Assembly (NCBI RefSeq): GCF_003590095.1
Contig: NC_039480.1
Location: forward strand, 1,589,328 to 1,653,327
Reading direction: 5' to 3'
From: Trichoplusia ni
Taxonomy: Eukaryota; Arthropoda; Insecta; Lepidoptera; Noctuidae
DNA length: 64,000 nt
Below the pieces are notes generated by a model. The model was not told the origin of the DNA and ran no database searches. It saw only the letters and a program-made list of their open reading frames with translations. The translations under genes were made by a program, and so were the position numbers. Position 1 is the stretch's first letter. Each line of letters opens with the position of its first letter. This document shows positions 37,232-49,580 of this stretch, in pieces.

Positions 37232-37275
37232 CAGTGAATGAACGAACGGATGAATGAATGAGTGAGTGAGTGAGC
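37232..37275. repeat. GAAT/GAGT tetranucleotide low-complexity run
   Basis: A run of GAAT, GAAC and then GAGT units, i.e. an impure tetranucleotide microsatellite about 44 bp long. Confidence 0.6.
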
Positions 37276-38462
37276 GGAGGGCCGGGGACACCAGTTGATC
37301 AACCATGATGCGCTCGTGTCCGTCAAAGTCATTCGGGGTGTGTTAGCAGGGAGTGAGTTTAATTGATTTAGGATTTTCGACGATTTTATAAAAATCTAGA
37401 TTTTTAACTCTAACAATATTTTTCTCATTAATTCCAGTATATTATCATAAAATTGAGAATAACGTGATTTTTATTTGTGAAAGTCCTATTTTTTTTATTT
37501 CTCTACAAACGAGATTACATATATAACAAAAAATAATTTATGTATTTTAAATTTAACCTCAGATGATTATACTCCCAGCGACACTTTCAGTGGGACTTAC
37601 CAAATGACATCATTGAATACTGAAAATATATTTTATCTACACATGTGTCATGTCATTGTAATCAATAAAAAACAAATAAAACTAATATTAGAGTTATAAA
37701 ATAAAACTCGTTCGCGATTTATGCGTAACGAATGCCGATGTATTTACTGTAACACTTAACAGAACATGTGTCTCGTGTAATTGCTATATTTTGTGAACAA
37801 TTCGCAGTAATATCTATCGTTTGATTCTTATTTTATGTGTCATCAGTATTTGTCGGTAAAATATGTAAAATTTTGCCACTTGGTTCTGGTTAATTCCTAT
37901 GTTTCAGTCATCGAATCTAAACAATTTATATATTCGGAATGACTTGCAGTTCTAGGTATAGCCTAGTACTTAAAATTGTAAATATTTTTTTCGTCAATAA
38001 ATTTCTATACTTTTAGCATATTATTAAATGATGTAACGGTTTACTCTCGCGTATTTATAGGGGGTTCTAGTTTCGGACCCAACCGGAGTCCTTAATAATT
38101 TTTTAGCATATTGTCTTACAATACGATTTCATGTACAGTACATAACACCTCTCTTTCTTTAAACTTCCATAATAAATCACGAAATATTTGTAACCGCATT
38201 CGTTTTTCAACGGTCCCACCCGGAAGACAACACCAGCTATATAACACAATGATGTGCCACGATTTTTATTGAGCGATTTCTGAATTTTATTTACGTACAG
38301 TTACTCGCAACACGACTATCGAGCGCACATTAAAATACGCAGCGAATAGTGGTTGTGTAAATCAAAAGGCTATAAAACGCCACAATTCGGCCGAAGCCGA
38401 CTCCACGCTAGCGTAGCGCCTGATTTATACGCTCGCCGTTTGCCGGTGCGAAAACCTACCTA

Positions 38463-38472
38463 GTGACGTCAC
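38463..38472. promoter_or_regulatory. CRE-type palindrome GTGACGTCAC
   Basis: Third exact copy of the palindrome at 815 and 11168. It lies just downstream of a CpG-rich patch (about 38380-38455). Confidence 0.4.
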
Positions 38473-39439
38473 GGCTTTTGTTTTTCTGTTTTTTTTTTGT
38501 ACAGACTTTTTTATTGATGGCGTTCAGATAAAAAGTGGCGGTGATAGGGTTACCGTGCGGATGGATACTAGGTTTTAGGGAAACGTGTGGACCTAGCAAT
38601 ACCAGTTACTGGCATTTTTTTGTGCTTTTCCTATTCTCGCTTTCATAGCAGGTTAGGTTAGCCTAATAATTTTATAGACTGCTGGATTATTTTGCTCAAC
38701 AATTCATTTCAACTGATTATCAACAACCAAAATGAGTATTTGTTTTGTCACATGTTATCTTAGTTACTTGGTTCAATTGTACCCCAAAACACATCATAAT
38801 GTAAAGGTAACTAAAACTCCTGTACGCCTGTGCCCCCGTCATGCGAAGTTTCCGCACAATGTGAACCTCCCACAAGTGCGCAAGCTTGATTCCCGAACGG
38901 GACAGTCATTTGTATGGACTAAGGGCGGGTTGTTCTGAGTACACATAATATTTCATGTTCAATTTCATGGCTGTAAAATCATTGCTATTTCAGAAAAAAA
39001 AGGTAAATAGAGCAAAAGCTTGTTTTTTATTTTGTCTTTTATACCTATAGACATGGAGAAGACTTGGTCTTTAAAAAAATAAGGAGAAAATGAGCTTTCA
39101 GGATGGAAAATTATGCCTTACAGTGGCTCCTATAACTGGAAAACAAACAATGTTGCACACAATATTTACAGTCATGTTTTCGTCACTACCTCTCACAGAA
39201 GTAAAAGCGCAACAAAAATCTTAATCCACTATCACCGAAAGTAAAACGAAGAGGACTAAAACCGAAAACATGAGTACCGTCGCGCTAACCCTGCTGCTGC
39301 GAACTAAGCGCGGCATCACAATTTGTGAATGATTTTACGTTCGGTCCGGGCTGGGCCGTCCTGGCCATTTCATAGCCATTTGTCAGCCGCCCGAAAAAGA
39401 TGCATGTAGGACCCAATGACGTTTTTTTTCTCTTTTTAG

Positions 39440-39629
39440 GCTTTTACGCGGATCCATCGACACGTGAAAGTGTGTTAGCGTTGGTAGGGTTTATAAATCT
39501 ACTGCGTTGTTCGTGGAAGTTTATAGGTTTTAATTTCTGCGGTTTAAAGTGTGTGAAGTGTGTGGTATTTGCGGGATTTTGTTGTTTGACTGAATTGAGC
39601 TGTTCTGTGCGGTTTGGTGTTATGAAGAC
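39440..39629 (+). other. Possible internal exon, unrecognised
   Basis: A near-unbroken pyrimidine tract (39422-39437) ends in AG at 39438-39439, an excellent insect 3' splice site. After 190 bases GTGAGT (39630-39635) gives a good 5' splice site. One frame is open across the whole interval; it reads as a cysteine-, phenylalanine- and valine-rich peptide that I do not recognise. The interval could be a cassette exon, a non-coding exon or a decoy. An open frame of this length is not rare by chance, and the same frame is open upstream through the pyrimidine tract, which weakens a coding reading. Confidence 0.25.
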
Positions 39630-42600
39630 GTGAGTACTCGGTGTTTGCTACCATTGTTAGTGGGCCCTGCTCGATAGGTTTACAGTTTTAGGTATCTATT
39701 AGGTTAATGGCTGCAGCTAAATTTGACGTCTTAGTCCTAACATGGCCCTGGGTAAGTCCATACCTCCCGACACGAAGGGGGACCACCACAGGCCGCTCCG
39801 TCTGGCATTTCCCCCAAACGCACCGGCCGCACGTGCACTGACATTATAAAACGCGTGATTGAAGTGAGCCCGCAAAAATGTCGGCCAACGGACCGACGGG
39901 CGCCAAACCGCGACCGACCAATTTATATTTCACTATTATCCACGGAACCGAGCCGATTTACGATTTCATTATACCCGGGCCGGGCAACTCGGTAACTCGT
40001 TGATTTAAAATGCACACGATTTTTGTGTAAAAAATATGTGTCGGACGTCGTTTGGCTTCGATTTATTGGTGGTCGTCGATGAGGTGCGTGCACTGTATTG
40101 TCTGCGAGTGTTGACGCTCCCGGTACAGGAGCATCGCGCTTGTAGCCATTCGTTGTAGAGCTTGTGGATATTGATTTGTTAATAGTTTGAATTTACTTTT
40201 GATGACTGTCAGTAAGTGCTACGTTAGTTCTCTAACATAGAAGCTTGAATCTAAAAATTTGACATAATTGGAGAAGAAAATAAATACATTCATACAATAC
40301 CAGCACTTCATCGAATGACAGGTAGTCTTTATAAAACTCACTACCACTATTCTAACGACAGTCTTAAATAATGTAAAGCAATTGATTTACGTTATAGTAC
40401 AGTTTTGAGAACGTCTATTTCTATCGCTGACACCTGTCAGACTGAAGGTGTTGAATTAATACCCGAGTTTCCTTGAAGTGTTAGTAATGATAACTGCTTT
40501 TCATGTTCAAATATCGATTGTAGGAAGTTAGGTATAGTAAGTTTAAATATGAGGAATAGTGTGACTTAAAAATAATTACGAGAAACATTAATCAGGTTGT
40601 CAGTAACAGTGTCTGCTTCATAAACATTATAAAAGGCGATAGTAAGTTTTCACTGGCTGTCATCGTGTTAAGATCACCTATTTACAGCTTCATCTGACGG
40701 TGTCAATTCCAAAAAATGAGAAGCGACATCCAACAAAATGAAAACAGTAGCTCCGTTTCATCTCCAATATTAAATAAAAAACACAAACAAGAGACGAGCA
40801 AACACTCTCTATGCAATGGAAATAATAAAAAATAATTTATCCAGACTCTCCACGCTACATAAATAATGATTACGAAACGCATTCAGACACAATTACATAC
40901 TTGGGGATGGCTCATTAAAAATCATATTCTAAGGGCGGGGGCAGACGGGCGACCGCGACTCCCGGACCAGCCAGTAATGTGTTAAAAGCATTAGGTTAGA
41001 CGTGGAATACATTCGTGCCTCTGTTTATATTACTTTAAATGTTTCCTTAATTAAAATGCGAACTCAAAAGAAAATTTTGCATTATATTTTCTGATGTTGT
41101 TTGTAGTTGTAGTTGTTAGTTTAATTATATTAGTATAGACATACGTTGTTAATATAAAATGAAACAGACTTTTAAAATAAACCTCTTTGAAGCCTAACAC
41201 TGAGCAAAATTCTCCTCCATTTGTCTTCAAACAAAAAAACAATAATATGGACAATTAATTACGTAAAATCTCCTATGTGATTAAATAATATAACGATGTC
41301 AAAAAAGCTAAAACCCAAAAAAAAAAACATCTACCAAATAGTACTCAAACAAGCAATTCAAACAACTAACACAGTACAATTTAAAAATACAACACAGCAC
41401 ACACAAAAAGTCGCAACGAAAAGTCGGTTAGCGTAGAAACTGCCACCCCCGTACCCGGTTAACGCGGTTAATAATAGGCTCCTTACCACCCGCGCCTTAT
41501 CTGCAGTATTAACCCATAAAACATTATAATTTACAACGCTGTGTCGCTGTGCTATGACGCTCCACAGGCTCTCGCTCCACACGTTTTTACTTAAAGGGTT
41601 GGGGTTTGCTCGTGTACGTTTGACGGGCGAATTCTGATGGTTGAGATGCTTACGTCACTGGTTTAAAATGGAAAAGGTTTGATGTGCTTATAGAGTGTGA
41701 CTGCTCGTTCAGGCAGCTTTCAGTAAGAAAATTGAGAATATTTTCCACTTCCCCACATTTGTATAAATCTGTCTACCTCAGGTGTAATGTTGGGTAAACA
41801 AACAAAATTAACATTTGAAACAACCCAAACATTGTACCAACATTTTACTATCAAATTATCAAATTGTCACATAAACATAGACAAAAATCCACAATCCTAT
41901 TAACAAACAGAATATCCTCATTCAAAAACTCTTTATCATAAATTCCGTTACCCAAGCCATATTTCAGATCCCCAACGAAAATTGTGGAAGCCGTACTGAT
42001 ACTTAAAAATAACGAGATGCTAGCAAATATTGTAATAACCCTCTGGTGCCGGGTATTTAGTTCAAAACCATTGTTTTAATAATATTTCTTTGCTGATTCT
42101 GCGCCGTGTGTGTGTGTAGCCCCGTCAATATGCGCCCCCTGTTTACATTTCATCGATATATTCTTGCAAATTTCACTTTTCCATCCCTAAATATGTTATG
42201 TGTGTAATAGAGTGTGTTAATAGGTGTTTGTGTGTGTTTAGGTATTACGTGCGTTTTGTTATTATCAAAATGTCGGCGTTTTGTTTTTCAGCAGCTGTTA
42301 TTGTTATTGGTGTTTTATTTGGAAGATTATGCCTTTGATGTTTTTGAGAGACAATTTTGAGCTCGTTTGATTGTTATTTAAGAGTGCGGCTTACTTAAAT
42401 GATCAAATGTGTAACGTTTAGCTTCATTTTAAATAAATATTTTCAAACCCTGTATAATGCTAAACCCTAAACTCGACTTCGGTCACAAACACCGTTGGAT
42501 TACATTCTTCAAACATTGATAGCGGTACTAAACGACCCAATAAAAAAGCAAATATCAACAATCACAATATGCCGAGTAATCCAGGCTTTGTTTGGAACAA

Positions 42601-42659
42601 TTGTACCTAATATTTACAATATCTTAGAGATAAAGTGGGCACGTGGGACGCGGAGTGGC

Positions 42660-42668
42660 CGCCATCTT
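42660..42668 (+). promoter_or_regulatory. YY1/PHO-type site CGCCATCTT
   Basis: Exact core shared with four other places in the window (6527 on the opposite strand, 44877, 51367, 57959). Here it is in the fuller form GCCGCCATCTTAA, with a CACGTG E-box about 20 bp upstream. Confidence 0.35.
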
Positions 42669-44157
42669 AACTCGGTTGCTTTATACAGAGCTTCTATCAA
42701 TATTGCATGATAATGGATGAGGGGCAAGCAATGAACGCGCGCGATTACGAAAGAGTCGGAGAATAGATTGGATCGAGAAAGAAATGCACTTCACTTTTAT
42801 GATACGATTTGAATGAGATTACTTTTGGATGGCTTTCGTATGGATTTTGCGATGCATTTTTTACTTTGCTATCGTTATTTGAAGCTTTGTGAAGTGTTCC
42901 AAAATATTAGCGATATATTAAAGACATCGAATTAAAAAAATGTATAAATTATCATCACAGTTTCTAGGTGATATATTTCGTAAAACATTCGATAGTAAGA
43001 CGAAATTAGCGTGGCATATAACTAGATTCGTTTTTCTGATACCTCGAAAGTTCATTGCCTTTATTCTTTTCCTTTACTAACAGCAGACATTTCCAGGACA
43101 GACTACATTATTTTCATTCCACTTAAAAAAGGGGTATCACCTAACTCCCGCAGCGTCTAACATTAACTCCCACAATCGGCCACAGAGTGTCGCTTGTGAC
43201 TTGCTCCACCGCCCACCGTACTCTTTATCGCTCGGTGCGTTTGCGAAGATTACTGCAAATCTGCTGATTGCGACTCCAGAACTATTGATACAAGCATTAA
43301 CTTTGCATCGTTGCGTCTGCGTAACGTCCACTAATCTGCCATAATGTTTGTCTTTGTTCCTGCAAATTTACTTTAGTTGTACGGACTTGTTAGCCTTATC
43401 GTGTGATGCCGCCGCCGATTGTAAACTCCTAGGGATTTCTTTTATTTGATTGTTTTAATCCTACGCTTGTTACAAGGTTGTTTTTATGTCGGTTTATGTG
43501 TTCTTGTTGTGTGTACAACATCATATCACTTTAAGGGATTAGGGGGATAGTGTTTAGACGAGATTTGTACTAAGTAGCTCTACACGACTACGATTAATAG
43601 AAAATAAGTTTCTAATTTTAGTAACGTTTGCAATTCATATTATATTTTTTGCTGAAGTTTGAATACAGACATCCATCTTTCTTTTATAAACATTGTATAA
43701 TTCTACAAAAATAAAGCAGATCCCAAAACCCGTGCATAGCACACACCACACGTAAACGTCTTTCAATCTTCTCAAAACACTTCAGCGGCCGCTATTGACA
43801 CTTCATTCGACGCACTCACACAAAACGATCCCTTAGAAAAAACGAGAAAAACAAACATCGAACCCCGAACGATAGAGATCCACTCGCCGGCTTAGATAAG
43901 TGTTGCTAGTATTGGACAGGTATCATTATGCGGGCATACTTAGCCGGAAGGTAAGGGGCCGGCCGCCCCCGAAGGGGGTAGGGGGAGGCAATTTAATTCT
44001 GTCCACGTTCTAATAATGACCGTCATAATTCGTTCAAAGTGTCCGGTCTGGGACATTTTCGCCCCCCGCGCTCTCGCCCGGTTGATTCCTTTGCATTTTC
44101 CCCCCTTAATTCCATTTTCATGCCACCTTGCACACATTTGCGCTTCATCTGTAGATT

Positions 44158-44178
44158 TTGTGTGTGTGTGTGTGTGTT
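44158..44178. repeat. TG dinucleotide microsatellite
   Basis: About ten consecutive TG units. Confidence 0.8.
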
Positions 44179-44876
44179 GGTATGTTGTGTCTTGTAATCG
44201 CAGTGGAGGGTTACGTTTGGTCAAGTAAGAACTTTTAATTACGATGCGACTTTTTAGATTGTTTTTGTCAATTATTGATATGAACATTACTTAATGTTTA
44301 AAAATAATTTATGAAAGTCATATGACCAGAAATAGCTGCTTATTCTTAAGGTAAATAGAAATGTACGCAAAAATGATTCATAGTAATAAGGTTATCTGAG
44401 GATGACGTCAGTAACTTTTTATCGTTCCCGGATTTGTAAAAAGTCTAGAATCTGATATCCTATCTGGTAACTAATTAATTGTGATCTGTGAATTGGTTAT
44501 AATATTATGATGAAGTACTTTTTAATTATGATTTATTTGATAAAGATGTCGATCAGTTACGTTGTACGTAATTATTTGCACTTAAAGTATTAAAGTTGTT
44601 TTTGAAGATTGGTGGATTTGTGGATTGGTGGCTCAAACTGCGTTTTACCTGTGTTTGTCAGCCTGAAATAGGCTTATCTCTAAACTTTGCTAGTTTTATT
44701 CTTGAAAATCATATTTAGAATTTAAAAAGCCAATCCGATGCAAAATATATAAAACAAAAAAGACTTGTAAACCCATTGCAAAAAAAGAAACAAAAAAGTA
44801 TAGAACAATAAGCATTCGTCATTTTAATCCGCGCGACACATTAAAAAGATAATCTCACGTTCTCCCTCAAGTCAAG

Positions 44877-44885
44877 CGCCATCTT
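44877..44885 (+). promoter_or_regulatory. YY1/PHO-type site CGCCATCTT
   Basis: Exact core in the context GCGCCATCTTGAA, followed by a short TG-rich run. Confidence 0.3.
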
Positions 44886-45134
44886 GAATTTGTGTGTGTG
44901 TGCAAATGTTTACGAGAGCGTACGGAGTGTGTGTGTGTGCACGTGTGGCGGGCTTTATCAACACATGTAGCTAATATTAAGTTTGATTTATAACTGTTAT
45001 ATCGTAAATGGATTAGGGAAACGTCCCTTTGGTACACTTGCGTATTAAAATGGATCTAATGTTGTCGTTTTATGGGTACGCATAATTGGCGAGGTCTGTC
45101 TGTTTGTGTAATTAACGCCAGCCATATTTAATTC

Positions 45135-45183
45135 GCTCGTTGTCTTTTTTCAGGTACGTTTGCGAATTTTTGGCGGAGTTTTA
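45135..45183 (+). promoter_or_regulatory. Candidate recursive splice site
   Basis: A pyrimidine tract TCTTTTTT ends in CAG (45151-45153) and abuts GTACGT (45154-45159), a weaker but usable donor. GTAAGT follows after 45183, which would define a 30-nt recursive exon. Same strand as the other candidates. Unproven. Confidence 0.3.
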
Positions 45184-45199
45184 GTAAGTACTATTTAAG

Positions 45200-48110
45200 A
45201 TAGCGCAGTAAGTCGAGAATTTAAATGTTTTTAAAATAAATAAAATTAAATATAGATCTATGATTACGCAAGGGTCTTTATTTTTAGGAGATTATTGTTT
45301 TTTATCAGCTAAAAATAACGTACGACTGTTTCAAAACAGATATTTGAGGATTAATTAGAAACATTCATCATGATTATATTTATCTTGTGTCATGTTAATG
45401 ACGAACATAATTATATAATTTAGATCTTAACGATTAAACATTCTATGCACGAATGTTACTTTTCAAAAATGCTTAATAATGTTCTGCAGTAACCGGCTAT
45501 GAGTGACGAAATATTATATTAGATTACACAATACTATGACTGTACATACAACATTTCCTTGATATGTCGAAGCTAAGTTTGACTCTACTTTCGACGCTAA
45601 ATTTACTTAATATTTCAGTTTATATTGTACATTATATAAGATTTATATAAAAAAATATAAGATCTATGAAAAGAAAATACTCAAAAATCAATAATAGATT
45701 TCTAAATTTTTCGTGAAACTTAATATTAATTAAAACTGATGATGTTCACAAAAATCATTAGCATTATATACTTTAAAACTCTAAACAAGCTAAAACTGAT
45801 GTTTTTAATTCAAACGGTCCCTGTAATTAGGGTGCGCACACATTACAGCTATCGACACCGCGCGATGTTTACGATTTTTAATTAAAGAGCCACGTCGCGT
45901 CGTCGGCGCCGCGCGCCGTACGTGACGCTGGCGCACCCGTTATTGTGTACCAGTCTTTATAACGATACTCGCAAATATTCATAGTTCGGACACATTTTGC
46001 TAGACATTAGATTCAAAGTGGGAAATAGAAAAATAGATTAAACTTAAGAGAAAAAAGCGTCTTGAAAATGATATATATCTGATTTATTAAATTCAATGTG
46101 CTTTCAGCTACGATTAGATTAGATATACTAATATTTTGAAAAATATTTTTATAATTTTTATAATTGCAAATTTGATACAGTAATATATTTTTCTAAACAT
46201 CTAGTGAATTGATTTATCAATTTCTGACAGCAATAATCTAGTCTTAAAAAACGGTAATTAAAAAAGCCACTTTATCTAAAGTACAGATTAATAACCGAGA
46301 TATTCCATTACGTTCCATTACAAACATCACACTGAGCATTTAGCGCAACACATTAACATTTTTCATTTGTTCTATTTTAAATACAATTTGTCGCATTCAA
46401 TTAACACAGCCTACAGAGTTGGAAACAAAAGCAATAACAAGATCCTACATCAGGCATCTTCCCGCGGCCGGCACGTACCCTCTCGCATTAAAACGACTCG
46501 CAAAAAATTGTCATTTAACTCCTGAGTGGATCGTTTGCATAATTAATGTACGCAGATATTGGACATTGGCGAGCGACAATAGTGTGGCCTGGCCTTAACA
46601 AAAGAGAAAACAAAAAACGTATTATTTAGCGCCCCGACCTCGGAGGCCTTATGCGAACGGCATAAGTATCGTTGTAGCTTAAATTTGTTTTAACAGTAAT
46701 TGCAATAAATACTCTGATTGTAGACTTAGTTTTTTTAGATAAAACTTTTATTAAGTCAGTTTCGAGCGGTGACTTACTGTATTGCTGTAAATTAAAGAGA
46801 CTTAGCATAAAACACAGCCCTCGGAGTTCTTGAATACTTGATTTTAAGAAATTCTGTTAAAGGAACACTTATTAAGGGGCATATCGATACATAGTGATGC
46901 CGGCTTTTATCAGAATGTCCGACAGTTGCATTTAATCTTAATTTAAGTCGCTAATAAAACTGAATGAACATTTTATTTAAATTACGATTAGGTTTAGTGA
47001 TTATTTTTCCTTTTTATGCTGTGCCTCGTGAGTGCGGATTGTGCATGTATAATTTGTGTACGTCTCATAAATATAGCCGCGAACCGTGGGCCTTGGCGCG
47101 GAATGATAAGAGCTGTGAGCTAGTTACTGTTGCGATAATCGAGGATATTTAATACTTTCTAAATACAGCTAAATTAAATACAAGGGATTTGTTGCGTTGC
47201 GGATTCGTGGAACAGAATATACGTAGGTGTCATATGATGCAAGGAAATGACTCAGTCATTTGTTGTGATAATCATCAATCCATCATCAGCTTATTAGGTA
47301 CAGATTACATTGATAGTTGTAATCTGTCATTATGCTAAGGCTCCTGTCATTTCATCCGAGTCTAATTGAGATTTGACGTAAAAAAGCAGGGAAATAAACT
47401 TTTAATCGACTGTACCCTCAAAAAACATCATCGCAAACAACTCCCAGTCACAACACAGCTCATTCACCGCCAAAGACCCAACAAAAGCAGACAAAACGTT
47501 TCAATTTTCCACAAAATCTCAAACGAATTAAGAAAATGCATTCGAGACGAAGTTCGTCAAAAGAAAACCAAACAGCGGAGACATTCCGTCCACTGAATAC
47601 AAAGAGGGACAAGAGGGGGAGAAGTGGAAGGGGGAGGGGTAGGAAGGGGGGGTTACAAAAAACATTTGCTTCCACTAACGAAACAATCGCAAGCATAATT
47701 GATTTTAACGTGGAGGAGACTGCAAATGAAGTTGAAGTCGGAAGGACTCGTGACTTGTAATGTGGCCAGGTGGATGCTCGTCTTGGGGCTGATAGAATTT
47801 TAAATTGTGTGTAAAGCTTGATTTGGCTGTAAGCTTGTTTATTTGGCTTTGTACAGCATAAAGTCGTGATAATTAACTTGTTAATTTGTCGCCTTTAAAA
47901 GGTCATCAATCCATTTATTAATATACACTTTAAATTTTTATAAATCAGATTCATCACTGTTAGCTAATTCTGAACTTCGCGACGTAACTTTCAGCACATT
48001 CGATTGCTCTGGACGTTAAAATAGAATACCATCCAATCTCCTCAAAGATTTGCACTTCCCAACCAAGCAGACCAAATAACAATTAAAATACAAATAGAAA
48101 AAAGCAAAAC
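45200..48110. other. Non-coding stretch
   Basis: No gene is supported. A patch at about 46440-46600 mixes GC-rich words with TTTGCATAATTAAT (POU/homeodomain-like) and resembles a conserved element. A purine-rich, G-rich tract lies at 47601-47652. A consensus donor on the minus strand reads leftward from 48114 (AG|GTAAGTTTTG), without a provable exon. Confidence 0.6.
47601..47652 (+). other. Purine tract with G-runs
   Basis: A nearly pure purine tract with G-runs of 3, 5, 5, 4 and 7. The + strand could form a quadruplex or the duplex a triplex. It explains the open frames on both strands here (47366-47760), which I reject as genes. Confidence 0.55.
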
Positions 48111-49532
48111 TTACCTCTAGCGAAGGTTTCCCGGTTATATTGTCTCGTAGCAATAACCGTTGAGAAACTTTACACAATCCAGATAAAACGAACTGAGCTG
48201 ACTCCGGCTGCTATAATCAAGAACCGTGTACCTGATTTAAATATGTACACGGTCTCTCCGATGTTGCATTAACCCGACTGATTCATTAGTGTGCTGAAAA
48301 ATTCCGACTTGTAGGTGCTGCTAGCTTGGAAACTGGCACGTACCGTGTTCTGCGGATTAGAGATCGCCGTACTGTAATGAGCTGCGATTGTTTTGAATAT
48401 TCTAGATGCTGCGTCGGTCATTATTCAGATAATTGTCGTAATTTCTGATGATTTATTAACATTAAAAAGTTGTTGTGGTGTTAATGAAAAGCGATATGCA
48501 AATTAGATTTTATCTATTTATCATAAATTAAGGCTCAAAAAAGGAACTTATTCATGGCATAATAATCATGAAAAGATGTCATGGCCCGTCAATAGAACGT
48601 CAGTAGTGACTATTTTGGGTAGACCAATGCAACAAATAAATAAAGAACAAATCAGCTTTATCTACCATCTTAAACAATACCTTCTGTATCATTCTCCTTA
48701 AGTCAAAACAGCACAATACCTACGCTTAAATGTCACAATTAAAAAACGAACAATACGCCAAATTTATTCAAGGCAAAGGGAAAAATCAAGCATCAAAGTA
48801 TCTAAATAAGGGTGGACGCAGACCGGGCGCCCGGCTACTGGGAGTTGCACGATCGCCTAAATATTCTGATTCCCGGTCGGCAGTCGCTGCGATTCATACG
48901 CGATGCATGAGGCAGATAGCCCATTTGCTTTGCCCGTCCATTTCACTCGCGATTCTCAAACGAAGATATGGTAATCTTGAAAAAGTCGGCGCGCACCCGC
49001 GATTGGGTCGCGAGCTCGGGGCGTGGTGTAGGTCAGTTTATTAGGATGAATAATTTATTTATATTGAATTATGGTAATTCATTGACGATCTGGTCTCAAC
49101 TTGTCTACTTGATGCAGTGTCTGTTAAGTTTTCTGTTTTTCATTTTCATATCGGTGGTTTTCCTTAGGAATTACAACTGTTTGCTCTTAGCGACAGTGCT
49201 TTTATTGGACCACATTTCAACTTAGTAGGTAATACGAAAGGTAAAATCTTAACCTGATCAGTGTCTGTTAAATTTAAACCACTGATAATTATTGTATCTT
49301 TACCTATCAATCAAAACTAAATTCGCAAATCATATTGTAAAATCCAACACAGACATCAGACGTAGAATACAAATAACAAATCACACCACCAATTAAAATC
49401 AATCCACCTCAAACCGAGCGTCCAACCCTAAAACGGCGTTCATAACCCCAAGTTGCGATCACGTCGCGGTCCCAGCGGCTGGCATCTTACGTCAATAGCA
49501 GACGTCTTGAGCGTGCTGATGCAACGTTGACC

Positions 49533-49580
49533 ACCCCCCCGCGCCGCCTGGGGGCCGGCCCGCCCCCCGCGAGGCTACGG
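49533..49580. other. GC-rich hairpin islet
   Basis: GGGGGC (49550-49555) pairs with GCCCCC (49562-49567) across the loop CGGCCC, with a C-run just before and another G-run just after (49579-49583). It resembles the islets at 18.9 kb and 43.96 kb. Confidence 0.5.

Larger units (their letters stand above)
32620..39400. other. Non-coding stretch with GC-rich islets
   Basis: No gene is supported. Overlapping frames at 33838-34113 and 33977-34402 (141 codons) lie in GC-rich DNA and give unrelated, domain-free peptides. The stretch holds G-rich tracts (34154-34210, 35773-35791), a 9-bp tandem repeat (36791-36835), a GAAT/GAGT low-complexity run (37232-37275), and a CRE palindrome (38463-38472). 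An acceptor-like CAG at 33259-33261 and another after TTGTTTTTC at about 36504 have no convincing donor partner. Confidence 0.6.
39640..45130. other. Non-coding stretch
   Basis: No gene is supported. GC-rich patches occur at about 39740-39900 and 43950-43985; the latter contains GGCCGGCC and a CCCCC-GAA-GGGGG hairpin. CGCCATCTT sites lie at 42660 and 44877, a TGACGTCA core at 44403, and a TG microsatellite at about 44158-44178. Opposite-strand overlapping frames at 43940-44287 are treated as spurious. Confidence 0.6.

Noticed and set aside
48730..49225. Overlapping frames of 104 and 85 codons
   Set aside because: Second half is hydrophobic low-complexity; no domain and two frames overlap over the GC-rich patch.
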